DNA from: Desulfacinum hydrothermale DSM 13146
GTDB lineage: Bacteria; Desulfobacterota; Syntrophobacteria; Syntrophobacterales; DSM-9756
Assembly (NCBI RefSeq): GCF_900176285.1
Contig: NZ_FWXF01000001.1
Coordinates: forward strand, 437,987 to 501,986
Reading direction: 5' to 3'
DNA: 64,000 nt
In this document: piece after piece, positions 1 to 7,300 of the stretch
Numbering within the stretch: position 1 is the stretch's first letter
Layout of the letters: the number at the start of each line of letters is the position of its first letter
Notes under the pieces: model-generated
Databases searched by the model: none
What the model was told of the DNA's origin: nothing
Seen by the model: the letters and a program-made list of their open reading frames with translations, nothing else
Position numbers and translations under genes: made by a program

Positions 1-539
1 CGGAGCGCTTCGGCCACTTCCAGGCCGATGAGGCCTGCGCCCACCAAGACGGCACGCCGCAGGCCCTGCGCCTCAATGTTGTCCACCATGCCGGTGGCGT
101 CTTCCAGACGCTTCATGAACCACACATTGTCCAGTTCCAATCCAGGGATGGGGGGGCGAAACGGTGAAGCGCCCGTGGCAATGATCAGCTTGTCGTAGGC
201 AAGCTCGTCTTCTTTCCCGTTGTCCAGGTTCCGCACCTTCACCGTCCTGGCCTCTCTGTCAATGGAGACCGCCTCGGTTCGCACAAGCACCCGAAAACCC
301 TTGGCTTTTTCAAAGAATACAGGCGTTCTGGAAACCCCCACCGGTGTTTCGGTGAGCATCCGCACATCGGGAAACATGCCTTCCACGTAATACGGAAGGC
401 CGCACGCTCCGTAGGACACCACGTCCTCTCTTTCCACCATGGTGATGTCTGCATCGGGCAGAAGCCGCTTCAAGCGGCTGGCTGCCTTGGGACCACAAGC
501 CACACCCCCAATCACCACCACTTTCAATCGAGAATCCAT
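1..539 (-). CDS. CoA-disulfide reductase / NADH oxidase-like FAD oxidoreductase (partial)
   Basis: This gene runs off the left edge, so only the first 179 or so residues are visible. The start is ATG at 539, behind AGGAGG. The protein opens with a Rossmann FAD-binding strand (KVVVIGGVACGPKAASRLKR), then has SYGACGLPYYVEG near residue 43, the CoA-disulfide reductase signature with its single redox Cys. A conserved ATGASP strand and a second dinucleotide motif (LVGAGLIGLEVAE) for NAD(P)H follow. The family reduces CoA disulfide, polysulfide or oxygen with NAD(P)H. The substrate cannot be told here because the C-terminal half lies outside the window. A rhodanese-fused form remains possible. Confidence 0.85.
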   Translation of the reverse strand, partial: MDSRLKVVVIGGVACGPKAASRLKRLLPDADITMVEREDVVSYGACGLPYYVEGMFPDVRMLTETPVGVSRTPVFFEKAKGFRVLVRTEAVSIDREARTVKVRNLDNGKEDELAYDKLIIATGASPFRPPIPGLELDNVWFMKRLEDATGMVDNIEAQGLRRAVLVGAGLIGLEVAEAL

Positions 540-653
540 TCCAGCCTCCTTTTATCGCACGGGAATTGTCGCGATCTAAACAACCGCGTTCGTCACGCTG
601 GGAGTATACAAAAAATATACCCGAAAACAAAGTCTTCGGCGGTGGAGCACGTC

Positions 654-900
654 TCAGGGCGGAGGGTGGCTGTAAAAGGTGTTGATAAGGATAAAAATCG
701 CTGCGGCCAGCGTGGTATAGGCAAAGAGAGGTTTCAACTTTTTCGGTTTGGTTTTAAGGGTTCACTTGCCCCCCAGGATGCCGCCGGGCACTGTGACAGA
801 GGCCAGAGGCACAGCCCACATGGGGGCGAAATCTCCCTGCATGGAATGTCCCAAAAAGCCCATGGATGCCGTGGTGGCGATAGGCCGCACGGCACGGGGA
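654..900 (-). pseudogene. TauE/SafE-type permease C-terminal remnant with in-frame TGA
   Basis: Read on the minus strand, this segment encodes two hydrophobic helices typical of the C-terminal end of TauE/SafE (DUF81) anion permeases: ATTASMGFLGHSMQGDF and a Val/Pro/Gly-rich helix ending GGILGGK. Next come the basic linker LKTKPKKLK and a last helix FAYTTLAAAIFILINTF. A TGA at 762-764 interrupts the frame between GGK and the linker, and the frame continues intact to a second stop at 654-656. No N-terminal part fits in the space before the neighbouring cytochrome gene, so this is a truncated and stopped remnant. The family assignment rests on motif recognition only. Confidence 0.6.
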
Positions 901-975
901 GGCTGGCGAAGAATGGACGGTGGCGGGCGACGAATGACGCTGGGATGGCGGGGTAAGGCGGGGAGATGAATGGAA

Positions 976-1001
976 CCCTGGGGGGCAAAATGCCCCCGGG
1001 G
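976..1001 (-). terminator. GC-rich hairpin after the cytochrome gene
   Basis: GGGGGCA (981-987) pairs with TGCCCCC (991-997), and flanking CCC/GGG extends the stem. It lies about 50 bp past the cytochrome stop. On the plus strand the stem is followed by TTTT. On the minus strand the T tract is weak, so it may work in either direction or only block RNA decay. Confidence 0.45.
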
Positions 1002-1051
1002 TTTTGCGGCTAAGGTGTGTTGTGCATCCTATGTGGCTGGGAACCGGTGGG

Positions 1052-2131
1052 CTATTGCTTGGCTTGGGGCTTTTGAGCCAGGGCCTCCAGCTGCTTTTCG
1101 GTCATTGGCTGGCCGTAGGCGGCAAATTGAATCTTCGCGGGTTGGGCGTCCTGGAGCGGCCTCCAGCCTTGGGGCGTTTTGTCCAAGTAAACCCAGTCCA
1201 GTTTGTTCGGTATCGTAGGTACAACACCTTGCCACGGGATCAGTGTGCCGTTTTCGAAGCGCATGACGGGGACCTTTTCACCCTTCACCATCCTTTGAAC
1301 GGCGGCATTGCCGTGGCAGTCGTCACAGCGACGCCCTTGAGCGGAAATGGAATGGGTGAAATAGGGAACATAAGCGACAAACGGCCGATTCTTGTAGACC
1401 AGAGACATGACGTTTCCGGAGGTGACCTGCCCGTTGTAGTTGATGAGAAGCATCCAGGATTTCTCAGGCAGGAAGTTCCCCTTCTTTTGTCCAGTTTTCA
1501 AAAATGCTCCGAAATGGCAATTATAACACGACATGGTGTTCGTGACATGGCAAGCGGCGCAGGCCAATTTGCCGCCGTGAGCCGAGTGACTGGGCGTGTC
1601 GGGGTCGTAGGCCGGGGACTCTCTTTCCTGCTGAACGTGGCACTCTTCGCACGTGGCCCGAACGGCCTTCGGATGGCGCATGGATGTGCGTTCCCGGCCG
1701 TCACCGTGAACGTCGCTTCGGTAATGGCAGTCAGAACAGACCATTCCAGCGGCGACGTGCACATCCAATTGATTGTGCCGGCCGTCGAGCTTAAAGGTCA
1801 GCCCCTCGCGCGAATGGCAGGCCATGCAGGTGTTCATGGATTTGGCGGCTCGCTTGGAAAATCGCTTCTTCTCCCCTTTTTGGGTCATGTGACACGCGTC
1901 GCAACTGGTGGCATGGCATTTCTTGCAACCCAGCTGGTTGTAGGGAATTCCGGTGATACTCATGAATCCGTTGGGTTCTTCGTACCAGTAGCGCATTCCT
2001 TTCCCGCTGAAGTGGAGACTCTTGGTGAAAAAGGACGTGAGACAGGGGCCCTCGCCCGCCTCGGCGGGCCCGTGTGCGTACAGAACCACGGCACAGAGAA
2101 AAAGCACGGCAAGTAGCATTCTTCGCATCAT
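1052..2131 (-). CDS. Octaheme c-type cytochrome, exported
   Basis: A 359-residue protein with eight CxxCH heme-attachment motifs, in order CKKCH, CDACH, CMACH, CSDCH, CEECH, CAACH, CYNCH and CDDCH. It begins with a basic n-region and hydrophobic stretch (MLLAVLFLCAVVLYAHG) with a likely signal-peptidase site near AEAG, so it should be periplasmic or membrane-facing. The C-terminal 130 residues carry no further heme motifs after CDDCH. The start is ATG at 2131, seven bases after AGGAGG; an upstream extension to 2194 has no such site. No membrane partner or other heme protein lies beside it, so its electron donor and acceptor are unknown. I do not recognise a named subfamily. Confidence 0.88.
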   Translation of the reverse strand: MMRRMLLAVLFLCAVVLYAHGPAEAGEGPCLTSFFTKSLHFSGKGMRYWYEEPNGFMSITGIPYNQLGCKKCHATSCDACHMTQKGEKKRFSKRAAKSMNTCMACHSREGLTFKLDGRHNQLDVHVAAGMVCSDCHYRSDVHGDGRERTSMRHPKAVRATCEECHVQQERESPAYDPDTPSHSAHGGKLACAACHVTNTMSCYNCHFGAFLKTGQKKGNFLPEKSWMLLINYNGQVTSGNVMSLVYKNRPFVAYVPYFTHSISAQGRRCDDCHGNAAVQRMVKGEKVPVMRFENGTLIPWQGVVPTIPNKLDWVYLDKTPQGWRPLQDAQPAKIQFAAYGQPMTEKQLEALAQKPQAKQ

Positions 2132-2197
2132 GGCACTCCCTCCTGTCTTGTTTGGTTTCAAACACCCTCTATGCCAATGTGGTTGAGTCAACAACTA

Positions 2198-2517
2198 AGG
2201 TGGACCCCCATGTCAAGACCCTCAAGCGGTGTCCGTAATTTCCAGGACGTTTCGGTCCCATTGAGGATGCCCGCTCCTTTTGCGGGAATTTCTTCAATTG
2301 GTACCATCGAGAACATCGTTACTCGGGTCTCGGCTTGGTCACAGCGGAGCCGCTCCATTACGGGTTGGCGCCTCAGATAGTGGAGCAACGTCAGCAGGTC
2401 CTCACGCAAGCATTCGAGGTCAATCCGAGCCGTTTCAAAGGCAAGATACCCAGGCCACCGGCATTGCCAACTGCCGCCTGGATCCACAAGCCCTCAAACA
2501 CCCTTATAAGATTCTAA
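2198..2517 (+). pseudogene. IS3-type transposase C-terminal remnant (integrase core)
   Basis: In one plus-strand frame the sequence reads KTLKRCP, a stop (TAA), then FPGRFGPIEDARSFCGNFF and NWYHREHRYSGLGLVTAEPLHYG, and ends near PPALPTAAWI. This matches the C-terminal part of the integrase core of IS3-type transposases (FCRDFFxWYNxEHRHSGIG, then VHYG and a PPxLPxxVWI tail). The catalytic DDE residues upstream are absent and the frame is broken by a stop, so it is a dead fragment. No terminal inverted repeats were seen. It sits between the cytochrome promoter region and a dispersed repeat, marking this spacer as an old insertion site. Confidence 0.7.
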
Positions 2518-2770
2518 CTTTTTACCGTGGGTGTTTCAAGTCTTCATTGACACATTCCGCCTGAGCATCGATTGAAAATGCGTAGTGAAGAACCAAAAAA
2601 AACCGTCTAAGGATAACAATAAGTGATGCCAGAAAGTGACAAACTTGGGCTAAGGCCCCTCGGCTGCGAATGGAATGGAAATTTCCCGGCGTCTTGAGCC
2701 GAAGAGCTATTCGCGGGTCAACTCCCATGAACCTGTCCGAAAACGGCCACGTTGCACCCTTCTTGTTCGG
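2518..2770. other. Spacer with no supported gene, AT-richer than its surroundings
   Basis: About 250 bases between the transposase remnant and the repeat copy. I see no coding frame, RNA or clear promoter. The lower GC and A-rich tracts fit decayed mobile DNA. Confidence 0.4.
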
Positions 2771-2903
2771 ACGGAGGGTTGGGGCTACCAGGCGGCCCGC
2801 GCTGCCGGCCTGAGCGCTCAAAAAACACCGCAGGGCCCAGAGGAATTTCAACAGGTCAGCAAGCCCAAAAGGCCGACAGGCCCTTGCCAGACAAGCTCCT
2901 AAT
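2771..2903 (-). repeat. Dispersed intergenic repeat, copy 1
   Basis: Read on the minus strand, this copy begins TTAGGAGCTTGTCTGGCAA, and its first TAG is the stop codon of the UPF0210 gene. It continues with GGCCTTTTGGGCTTGCTGA, GTTGAAATTCC and a G/T-rich block ending TTTTTTGAG. It then has CAGGCCGGCAGC and GCCTGGTAG, shared with the copy near 48.4 kb. It resembles the arms near 27.3-27.5 kb over about 85 bases. The copies diverge by scattered substitutions, so this is an old family. Confidence 0.75.
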
Positions 2904-4272
2904 TGATCAGGCTTTGGGTTGGGGCCGGGATGCGTCCTCCCAGCTTGATGAAACCCGATGACAGGTCGCCTTTGGGAGCCGCCATGATGGTGGCTTCGCC
3001 CAGCAACCCTCCGAAAAAGGCCTTGTCGCCCGCTTTCTTGCCCGGTACGGGAATCAGCCGCGTGGCGGTGGTCTTCTTGTTGATGACGCCGATGGCCATT
3101 TCGTCGGCGATGAGGGCCGCCAGGGTCTCCGCGGATACGTCTCCGGGAAGGGCCACCATGTCCAGGCCCACGGAGCAGACGCTGGTCATGGCTTCCAGTT
3201 TTTCCAGGCTGAGATGGCCCGCGGCGGCGGCCTGGGCGATGTTCAGGTCTTCGCTTACGGGAATGAAGGCGCCCGACAGCCCGCCCACGTAGCTGCTGGC
3301 AAAGGCTCCGCCCTTCTTCACGGCATCGTTGAGAAGGGCCAGTAAGGCCGTGGATCCAGGAACCCCGATGCTTGCAAGCCCCAGGCTCTGGAAGATCTCT
3401 CCCACACTGTCGCCCACGTTGGGTGTGGGGGCCAGGCTCAGGTCCACCACTCCGAACGGCACATCCAGCCTTCGGGCCACCTCGCGCCCGATGAGCTCTC
3501 CCACGCGGGTCACCTTGAAGGCGGTGCGCTTGATGATGTCGGCCAGTTGCCCCAAGTCCAGGGAATCCCGGTTCTTTCGCGCCCTGTCGATGGCCTTTCT
3601 CACCACGCCGGGACCACTCACCCCCACGTTGATCACGGCGTCCGGTTCCCCCACGCCCAGATAGGCGCCGGCCATGAAGGGGATGTCTTGCGGGATGTTG
3701 GCAAAGACGCAGAGCTTGGCGCAGGCGATACCGTCGGCGTGGGCGGTCTTGGCCGCGGCCTCCTTGAGGGTTTGCCCCATGAGATAGACGGCGTCCATGT
3801 TGATGCCCGCGCGGGTGCTGGCCACGTTGATGGAGGCGCACACCCGCTCCGTCTGGGCCAGAGCCTCCGGGATCGCTTCAATGAGGCAGAGGTCCCCCCC
3901 CGTAAAACCTTTCTCCACCAAGGCGCTGAAGCCGCCGATGAAATTCACCCCCGTGTCCCTGGCGGCCTTGTCCAGGGTGTGGGCTATGGCGATCATTTCT
4001 TCGGTTTGGAAAGGGGCCGCCGCCACCGCAATGGGACTGACGGCGATGCGCTTGTTGACCACGGGGATGCCGAATTTTTCCCCCACTTCGTTGCAGGTGT
4101 CCACCAGCCGTTGGGCCAGTGAGGTGGTCTTGCGGTGAACGGCGTCACAGAAGATGCCCACATCCTGGGCCGCGCAATCGAAGAGGCTCACGCCCAGGGT
4201 GACGGTGCGAACATCCAGGTGCTCGTTTCGAAGCATCTCCAGCGTGGATAGGATCTCTCGATCGGATAGCAT
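2899..4272 (-). CDS. UPF0210 / DUF711 (PFL) family protein
   Basis: A 457-residue protein of the UPF0210/DUF711 family, whose structure is related to glycyl-radical enzymes but which has no established reaction. Recognisable blocks are the N-terminal ETLRMLxxExLDVRTVTLG-like start, FIGGFSALVEKG, INVGVSGPGVV and a C-terminal GGRIPAPTQSLIN. Length is normal for the family. The start is ATG at 4272, behind GGGAGAAG. The stop codon falls inside the repeat at 2771-2903. An ACT-domain regulator lies 74 bp upstream on the same strand, the pairing found in many bacteria (UPF0237 with UPF0210). The family is probably an amino-acid or nucleotide-linked enzyme, but this is not shown here. Confidence 0.92.
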   Translation of the reverse strand: MLSDREILSTLEMLRNEHLDVRTVTLGVSLFDCAAQDVGIFCDAVHRKTTSLAQRLVDTCNEVGEKFGIPVVNKRIAVSPIAVAAAPFQTEEMIAIAHTLDKAARDTGVNFIGGFSALVEKGFTGGDLCLIEAIPEALAQTERVCASINVASTRAGINMDAVYLMGQTLKEAAAKTAHADGIACAKLCVFANIPQDIPFMAGAYLGVGEPDAVINVGVSGPGVVRKAIDRARKNRDSLDLGQLADIIKRTAFKVTRVGELIGREVARRLDVPFGVVDLSLAPTPNVGDSVGEIFQSLGLASIGVPGSTALLALLNDAVKKGGAFASSYVGGLSGAFIPVSEDLNIAQAAAAGHLSLEKLEAMTSVCSVGLDMVALPGDVSAETLAALIADEMAIGVINKKTTATRLIPVPGKKAGDKAFFGGLLGEATIMAAPKGDLSSGFIKLGGRIPAPTQSLIN

Positions 4273-4346
4273 GGTGTCGGTCTTCTCCCGTTCTGTGAAT
4301 GCTTGGTCGGCGGCCGGTCTTGGCGGGACGGCCGGAAGCCCGCCGG

Positions 4347-4904
4347 CTAAACGCGATGAATGGCCTGGAAGATGTCCCGGTGCTGCAGGCTGAGATCCAG
4401 GTCCAAGGCTTGCGCCCGCTCTCGCAGTGCCTTCCGGAAGGCCTTCTGGTCGATGGCCAAGGGGATGTCCACTTCGTAGATCATGACGTTGCGCTGTGGG
4501 TCCGTTCCTCCACGGAAGGCCGCTCGGAGGTTGGTGATGTTCACCCCGAAGCGTGCCATCACTTCGGTGATCCCAGCCACCAGGCCCATGCGGTCGGGGC
4601 CGATGGTGATGACCACGAACGGCTCACTGGGCGGGGGATCGTAAGCCTGCTGAGCGCTCACGGGGCGCACCAGGGCGGCCAGGCCCAGGGGGCCGAGCCG
4701 TTCCTGCAACCGCTGGCTCAGAACTTCCAAGGGCATCTCCTCGGGCACCCCGGCGATAAAGACGCCGGCGAAGACGGATTGCAAGATGGTTTGGCTCACA
4801 TCCTCGATGTTGCATTGGTTTTCGTACAGCACCTTGGAGATGGAGGCCACGATGCCCGGCCGGTCCGAACCCAGGACGCAGATGACGACCTTCTTCAAGT
4901 CCAT
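4347..4904 (-). CDS. Tandem ACT-domain protein (GcvR / UPF0237-like)
   Basis: A 185-residue cytoplasmic protein of two ACT domains. The first (residues about 4-80) opens VVICVLGSDRPGIVASISK, and the second (about 95-170) opens FVVITIGPDRMGLVAGITE. ACT domains bind small ligands, usually amino acids. GcvR, the best-known relative, represses the glycine cleavage operon through protein contact. The start is placed at ATG 4904, just after GGGGAGAAGG; a 16-codon upstream extension lacks a ribosome site. It precedes the UPF0210 gene and probably forms an operon with it, as a sensor or regulator of that enzyme. Confidence 0.85.
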   Translation of the reverse strand: MDLKKVVICVLGSDRPGIVASISKVLYENQCNIEDVSQTILQSVFAGVFIAGVPEEMPLEVLSQRLQERLGPLGLAALVRPVSAQQAYDPPPSEPFVVITIGPDRMGLVAGITEVMARFGVNITNLRAAFRGGTDPQRNVMIYEVDIPLAIDQKAFRKALRERAQALDLDLSLQHRDIFQAIHRV

Positions 4905-5063
4905 GGAATACCTTCTCCCCTCCCTGGAGGTTTTTGCTGGAAACGGTTCCAAGCGATCCCCCTGGCCGGGGGACCGGTCAGGGGGGTTCCTTCGCGGCTG
5001 GAGGATCCCGACGCTATCTCCCAGCGTGCCTCAAGTCAATGCCAACTTTCATGGCCCGCTTCA

Positions 5064-5090
5064 ATTATAAATCGACTTTACCGGTGTCAG
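5064..5090 (-). promoter_or_regulatory. Candidate sigma-70 promoter for the ACT/UPF0210 pair
   Basis: On the minus strand a perfect TATAAT (5069-5064) follows CTGACA (5090-5085) with a 15-base spacer, slightly short. It is 160 bp upstream of the ACT start, leaving a long leader. Confidence 0.4.
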
Positions 5091-5187
5091 TATGTTCTAT
5101 TAGGTAAATAAAATGCGACCGCGTGGCGGCCGCGGACCTTTTGCACCCTAACGATCCCCATCCCACATGCACCGGAGGAACGCGAAG

Positions 5188-6684
5188 ATGAAGATCCTAA
5201 TGGTCTATCCCCAGGTTGCCGAAACCTTTTGGAGCTTCAAGCATGCCCTCAAGCTGGTGCGTAGAAAAGCCGCCTTTCCCCCGCTGGGGCTTCTCACCGT
5301 GTCGGCTCTGCTGCCCCAACACTGGGAGCGGCGTTTGGTGGACCTGAATGTGCAGCCCTTGGAGGACCACCAGATCCAATGGGCGGACTACGTTTTTGTG
5401 AGTGCCATGATCGCTCAACGCCAGTCCACCCAGAAAGTGGTGGCCCGCTGCAAGGCCCTGGGCGTTCCCGTGGTGGGCGGTGGCCCGCTCTTCTACGGCT
5501 ATGCGGAAGATTTCCCCGATGTGGATCACATGGTCATCGGCGAAGGGGAGGCGATCCTTGACCAGGTGGCGGCGGATCTGGAAACCGGACGGGCCAGGAG
5601 AGTCTATCGCTCCGATCTCCATCCACCCCTGGACACCACGCCGATTCCGCACTGGGACCTCATCCAGATCAAGCAATATGCCAGCATGGCCATCCAGTAT
5701 TCCCGGGGCTGCCCCTATAACTGCGAATTCTGCGACATCGTCGTGTTGAACGGCCGACGCCCCAGGACCAAGTCGCCGGAGCAGATGATCGAAGAGCTGG
5801 AAGCGCTCTATCGTCGCCGCTGGCGCGGATCGGTCTTCATTGTGGACGACAATTTCATCGGCAACAAGAGCCGGGTGAAGGGGGTGTTGGAAGAAATCAT
5901 CCGGTGGCAGGAACGCAGGGGGCGCAAGTTCAGCTTCTTTACCGAGGCTTCCGTGGACTTGGCCGAGGATCCCGAGCTCATGGATCTGATGGTACGAGCC
6001 GGGTTCAACAAGGTGTTTCTGGGCCTGGAGACGCCGGAAGCGGCCAGCCTGCAGGAATGCGGCAAGGTTCAGAACCTGCGTCGTAGTCTGGATGAGTCGG
6101 TGAGCATCATCCAGAAGCACGGCCTGGCCGTGATGGGTGGGTTCATCATCGGCTTCGACAACGATCCTCCGGACATCTTCCAACGCCAGGTGCAGTTTGT
6201 GCAATCGGCTGGAGTGGTGACGGCCATGATCGGGCTTTTGACGGCGGTTCCCGAAACCCGGCTTTACAAAAGGCTGGAGCGGGAAGGGCGCCTGCTTTTC
6301 AAGGCCAGCGGCGACAACACCTGCACCGACGGGACGCTCAACTTCATCCCCAGGATGGACCGGGAAAAGATCCTGGAGGGGTACCGGTGGGTCATGGACA
6401 CTATCTATTCACCCCAGATGTACTACGAACGGATCAAGGCGTTTTTGGAAAGCTATGAGCCCCGGGCCAAGGCGGCTCTGGAAAAGAACGATCTGATCAC
6501 CTTACTGCGTTCCTTCTGGTACCTGGGCGTGCGGGATACCAAGGAATCCAGGGCCTGCTACTGGAAGCTAATCAAGGAATCGATCCTTCATTACCGAAGG
6601 TCCCTGGTGGATGTGGTGACCTTCCTGGTCTACGGCTACCATTTCCGAAAGCTATTCTGGAGGGGTTCCCGCAAACAGGCCTGA
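5188..6684 (+). CDS. B12-binding radical SAM protein with DUF4070 tail (HpnP-like family)
   Basis: A 498-residue class B radical SAM enzyme. The N-terminal 130 residues form a cobalamin-binding fold (MKILMVYPQ, FPPLGLLTVSALLP). The SAM cluster motif CPYNCEFCDI near residue 178 supplies the three cluster cysteines. The tail matches DUF4070. The overall layout (FWSFKHAL at the N-terminus, SRGCPYNCEFCDI) resembles hopanoid C-2 methylase HpnP, but many other members have unknown substrates and no squalene or hopanoid genes lie nearby. The start is ATG 5188, eight bases after GGAGG; the earlier ATG at 5167 lies upstream of that site. It stands alone, with facing genes on the right. Confidence 0.85.
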   Translation: MKILMVYPQVAETFWSFKHALKLVRRKAAFPPLGLLTVSALLPQHWERRLVDLNVQPLEDHQIQWADYVFVSAMIAQRQSTQKVVARCKALGVPVVGGGPLFYGYAEDFPDVDHMVIGEGEAILDQVAADLETGRARRVYRSDLHPPLDTTPIPHWDLIQIKQYASMAIQYSRGCPYNCEFCDIVVLNGRRPRTKSPEQMIEELEALYRRRWRGSVFIVDDNFIGNKSRVKGVLEEIIRWQERRGRKFSFFTEASVDLAEDPELMDLMVRAGFNKVFLGLETPEAASLQECGKVQNLRRSLDESVSIIQKHGLAVMGGFIIGFDNDPPDIFQRQVQFVQSAGVVTAMIGLLTAVPETRLYKRLEREGRLLFKASGDNTCTDGTLNFIPRMDREKILEGYRWVMDTIYSPQMYYERIKAFLESYEPRAKAALEKNDLITLLRSFWYLGVRDTKESRACYWKLIKESILHYRRSLVDVVTFLVYGYHFRKLFWRGSRKQA

Positions 6685-6719
6685 AAGTCGGCTGGGGATA
6701 GCGGTGGTATCGGTGAACC

Positions 6720-6739
6720 GGGCGGCGCCCAAGCCGCCC
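6720..6739. terminator. Hairpin between converging genes
   Basis: GGGCGGC (6720-6726) pairs perfectly with GCCGCCC (6733-6739) across a six-base loop, in the spacer between the radical SAM gene and tsaE. There is no T tract, so termination is only suggested. Confidence 0.35.
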
Positions 6740-6820
6740 ACCTCCAGCTCGGATACCCCGGCGAGCGGTTTACCGAAAGCGGCGGACACAAAAAGCCAGT
6801 TCTTGGCGCCGCAACGGCCC

Positions 6821-7300
6821 TCAAGCCGGGACCCGGCCGGCCAGATTCCGGAAACGTTCTTCCATTTCCGGAAAACCGCAGACGAACCGAAAGCCTCGAG
6901 CGGTCACATCCAGGATCTGGATGTGGATGTCCAGGCGCTTTTCGGGAAGGTGGGGCCCCAGCCTTTCGGGCCACTCCACCACGGCCACCCCGCTGCCGAA
7001 AAGGGCCTCCCGCCAAGGCAGTGTCTCCAGTTCGTCCAGGTCCCCGATACGGTACAGATCCAGGTGGTACAGGCGGACCCGCCCCTCGTGTTCGTTGATG
7101 ATGGTGAAGGTGGGGCTGGGGACCGGGATCTCTTCCGGAACCCCCAGGCCGCGGGCAATGCTTTCGGCCAAAAAGGTCTTTCCGGCTCCCAGTTCCCCCC
7201 ATAGAGCCACCACGTCTCCGGCCTGGAGCCGCTGGCCCACGGCCCGGCCCAGTTCTTGGGTCTTTTCAGGGGCGTCGGCAGTGATGGTCCATTCCTTCAT
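6821..7300 (-). CDS. tsaE: tRNA threonylcarbamoyladenosine biosynthesis ATPase TsaE
   Basis: A 159-residue cytoplasmic P-loop ATPase, part of the TsaB-TsaD-TsaE complex that makes t6A at position 37 of ANN-decoding tRNAs. The Walker A motif GELGAGKT lies at about residues 36-43. SPTFTIINEH and YHLDLYRI are family signatures, and the Walker B-like VAVVEWPER follows. Length is normal. Its ATG overlaps the nnrDE stop as ATGA, so the two are translationally coupled at the end of a long minus-strand run. Confidence 0.95.
   Translation of the reverse strand: MKEWTITADAPEKTQELGRAVGQRLQAGDVVALWGELGAGKTFLAESIARGLGVPEEIPVPSPTFTIINEHEGRVRLYHLDLYRIGDLDELETLPWREALFGSGVAVVEWPERLGPHLPEKRLDIHIQILDVTARGFRFVCGFPEMEERFRNLAGRVPA

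Noticed and set aside
1004-2116. Long plus-strand frame antisense to the cytochrome
   Set aside because: Shadow of a GC-rich gene: eight CxxCH motifs prove the minus strand is coding.
2188-2487. A 99-residue minus-strand frame upstream of the cytochrome
   Set aside because: It is the antisense shadow of the transposase remnant, which is the frame with recognisable motifs.
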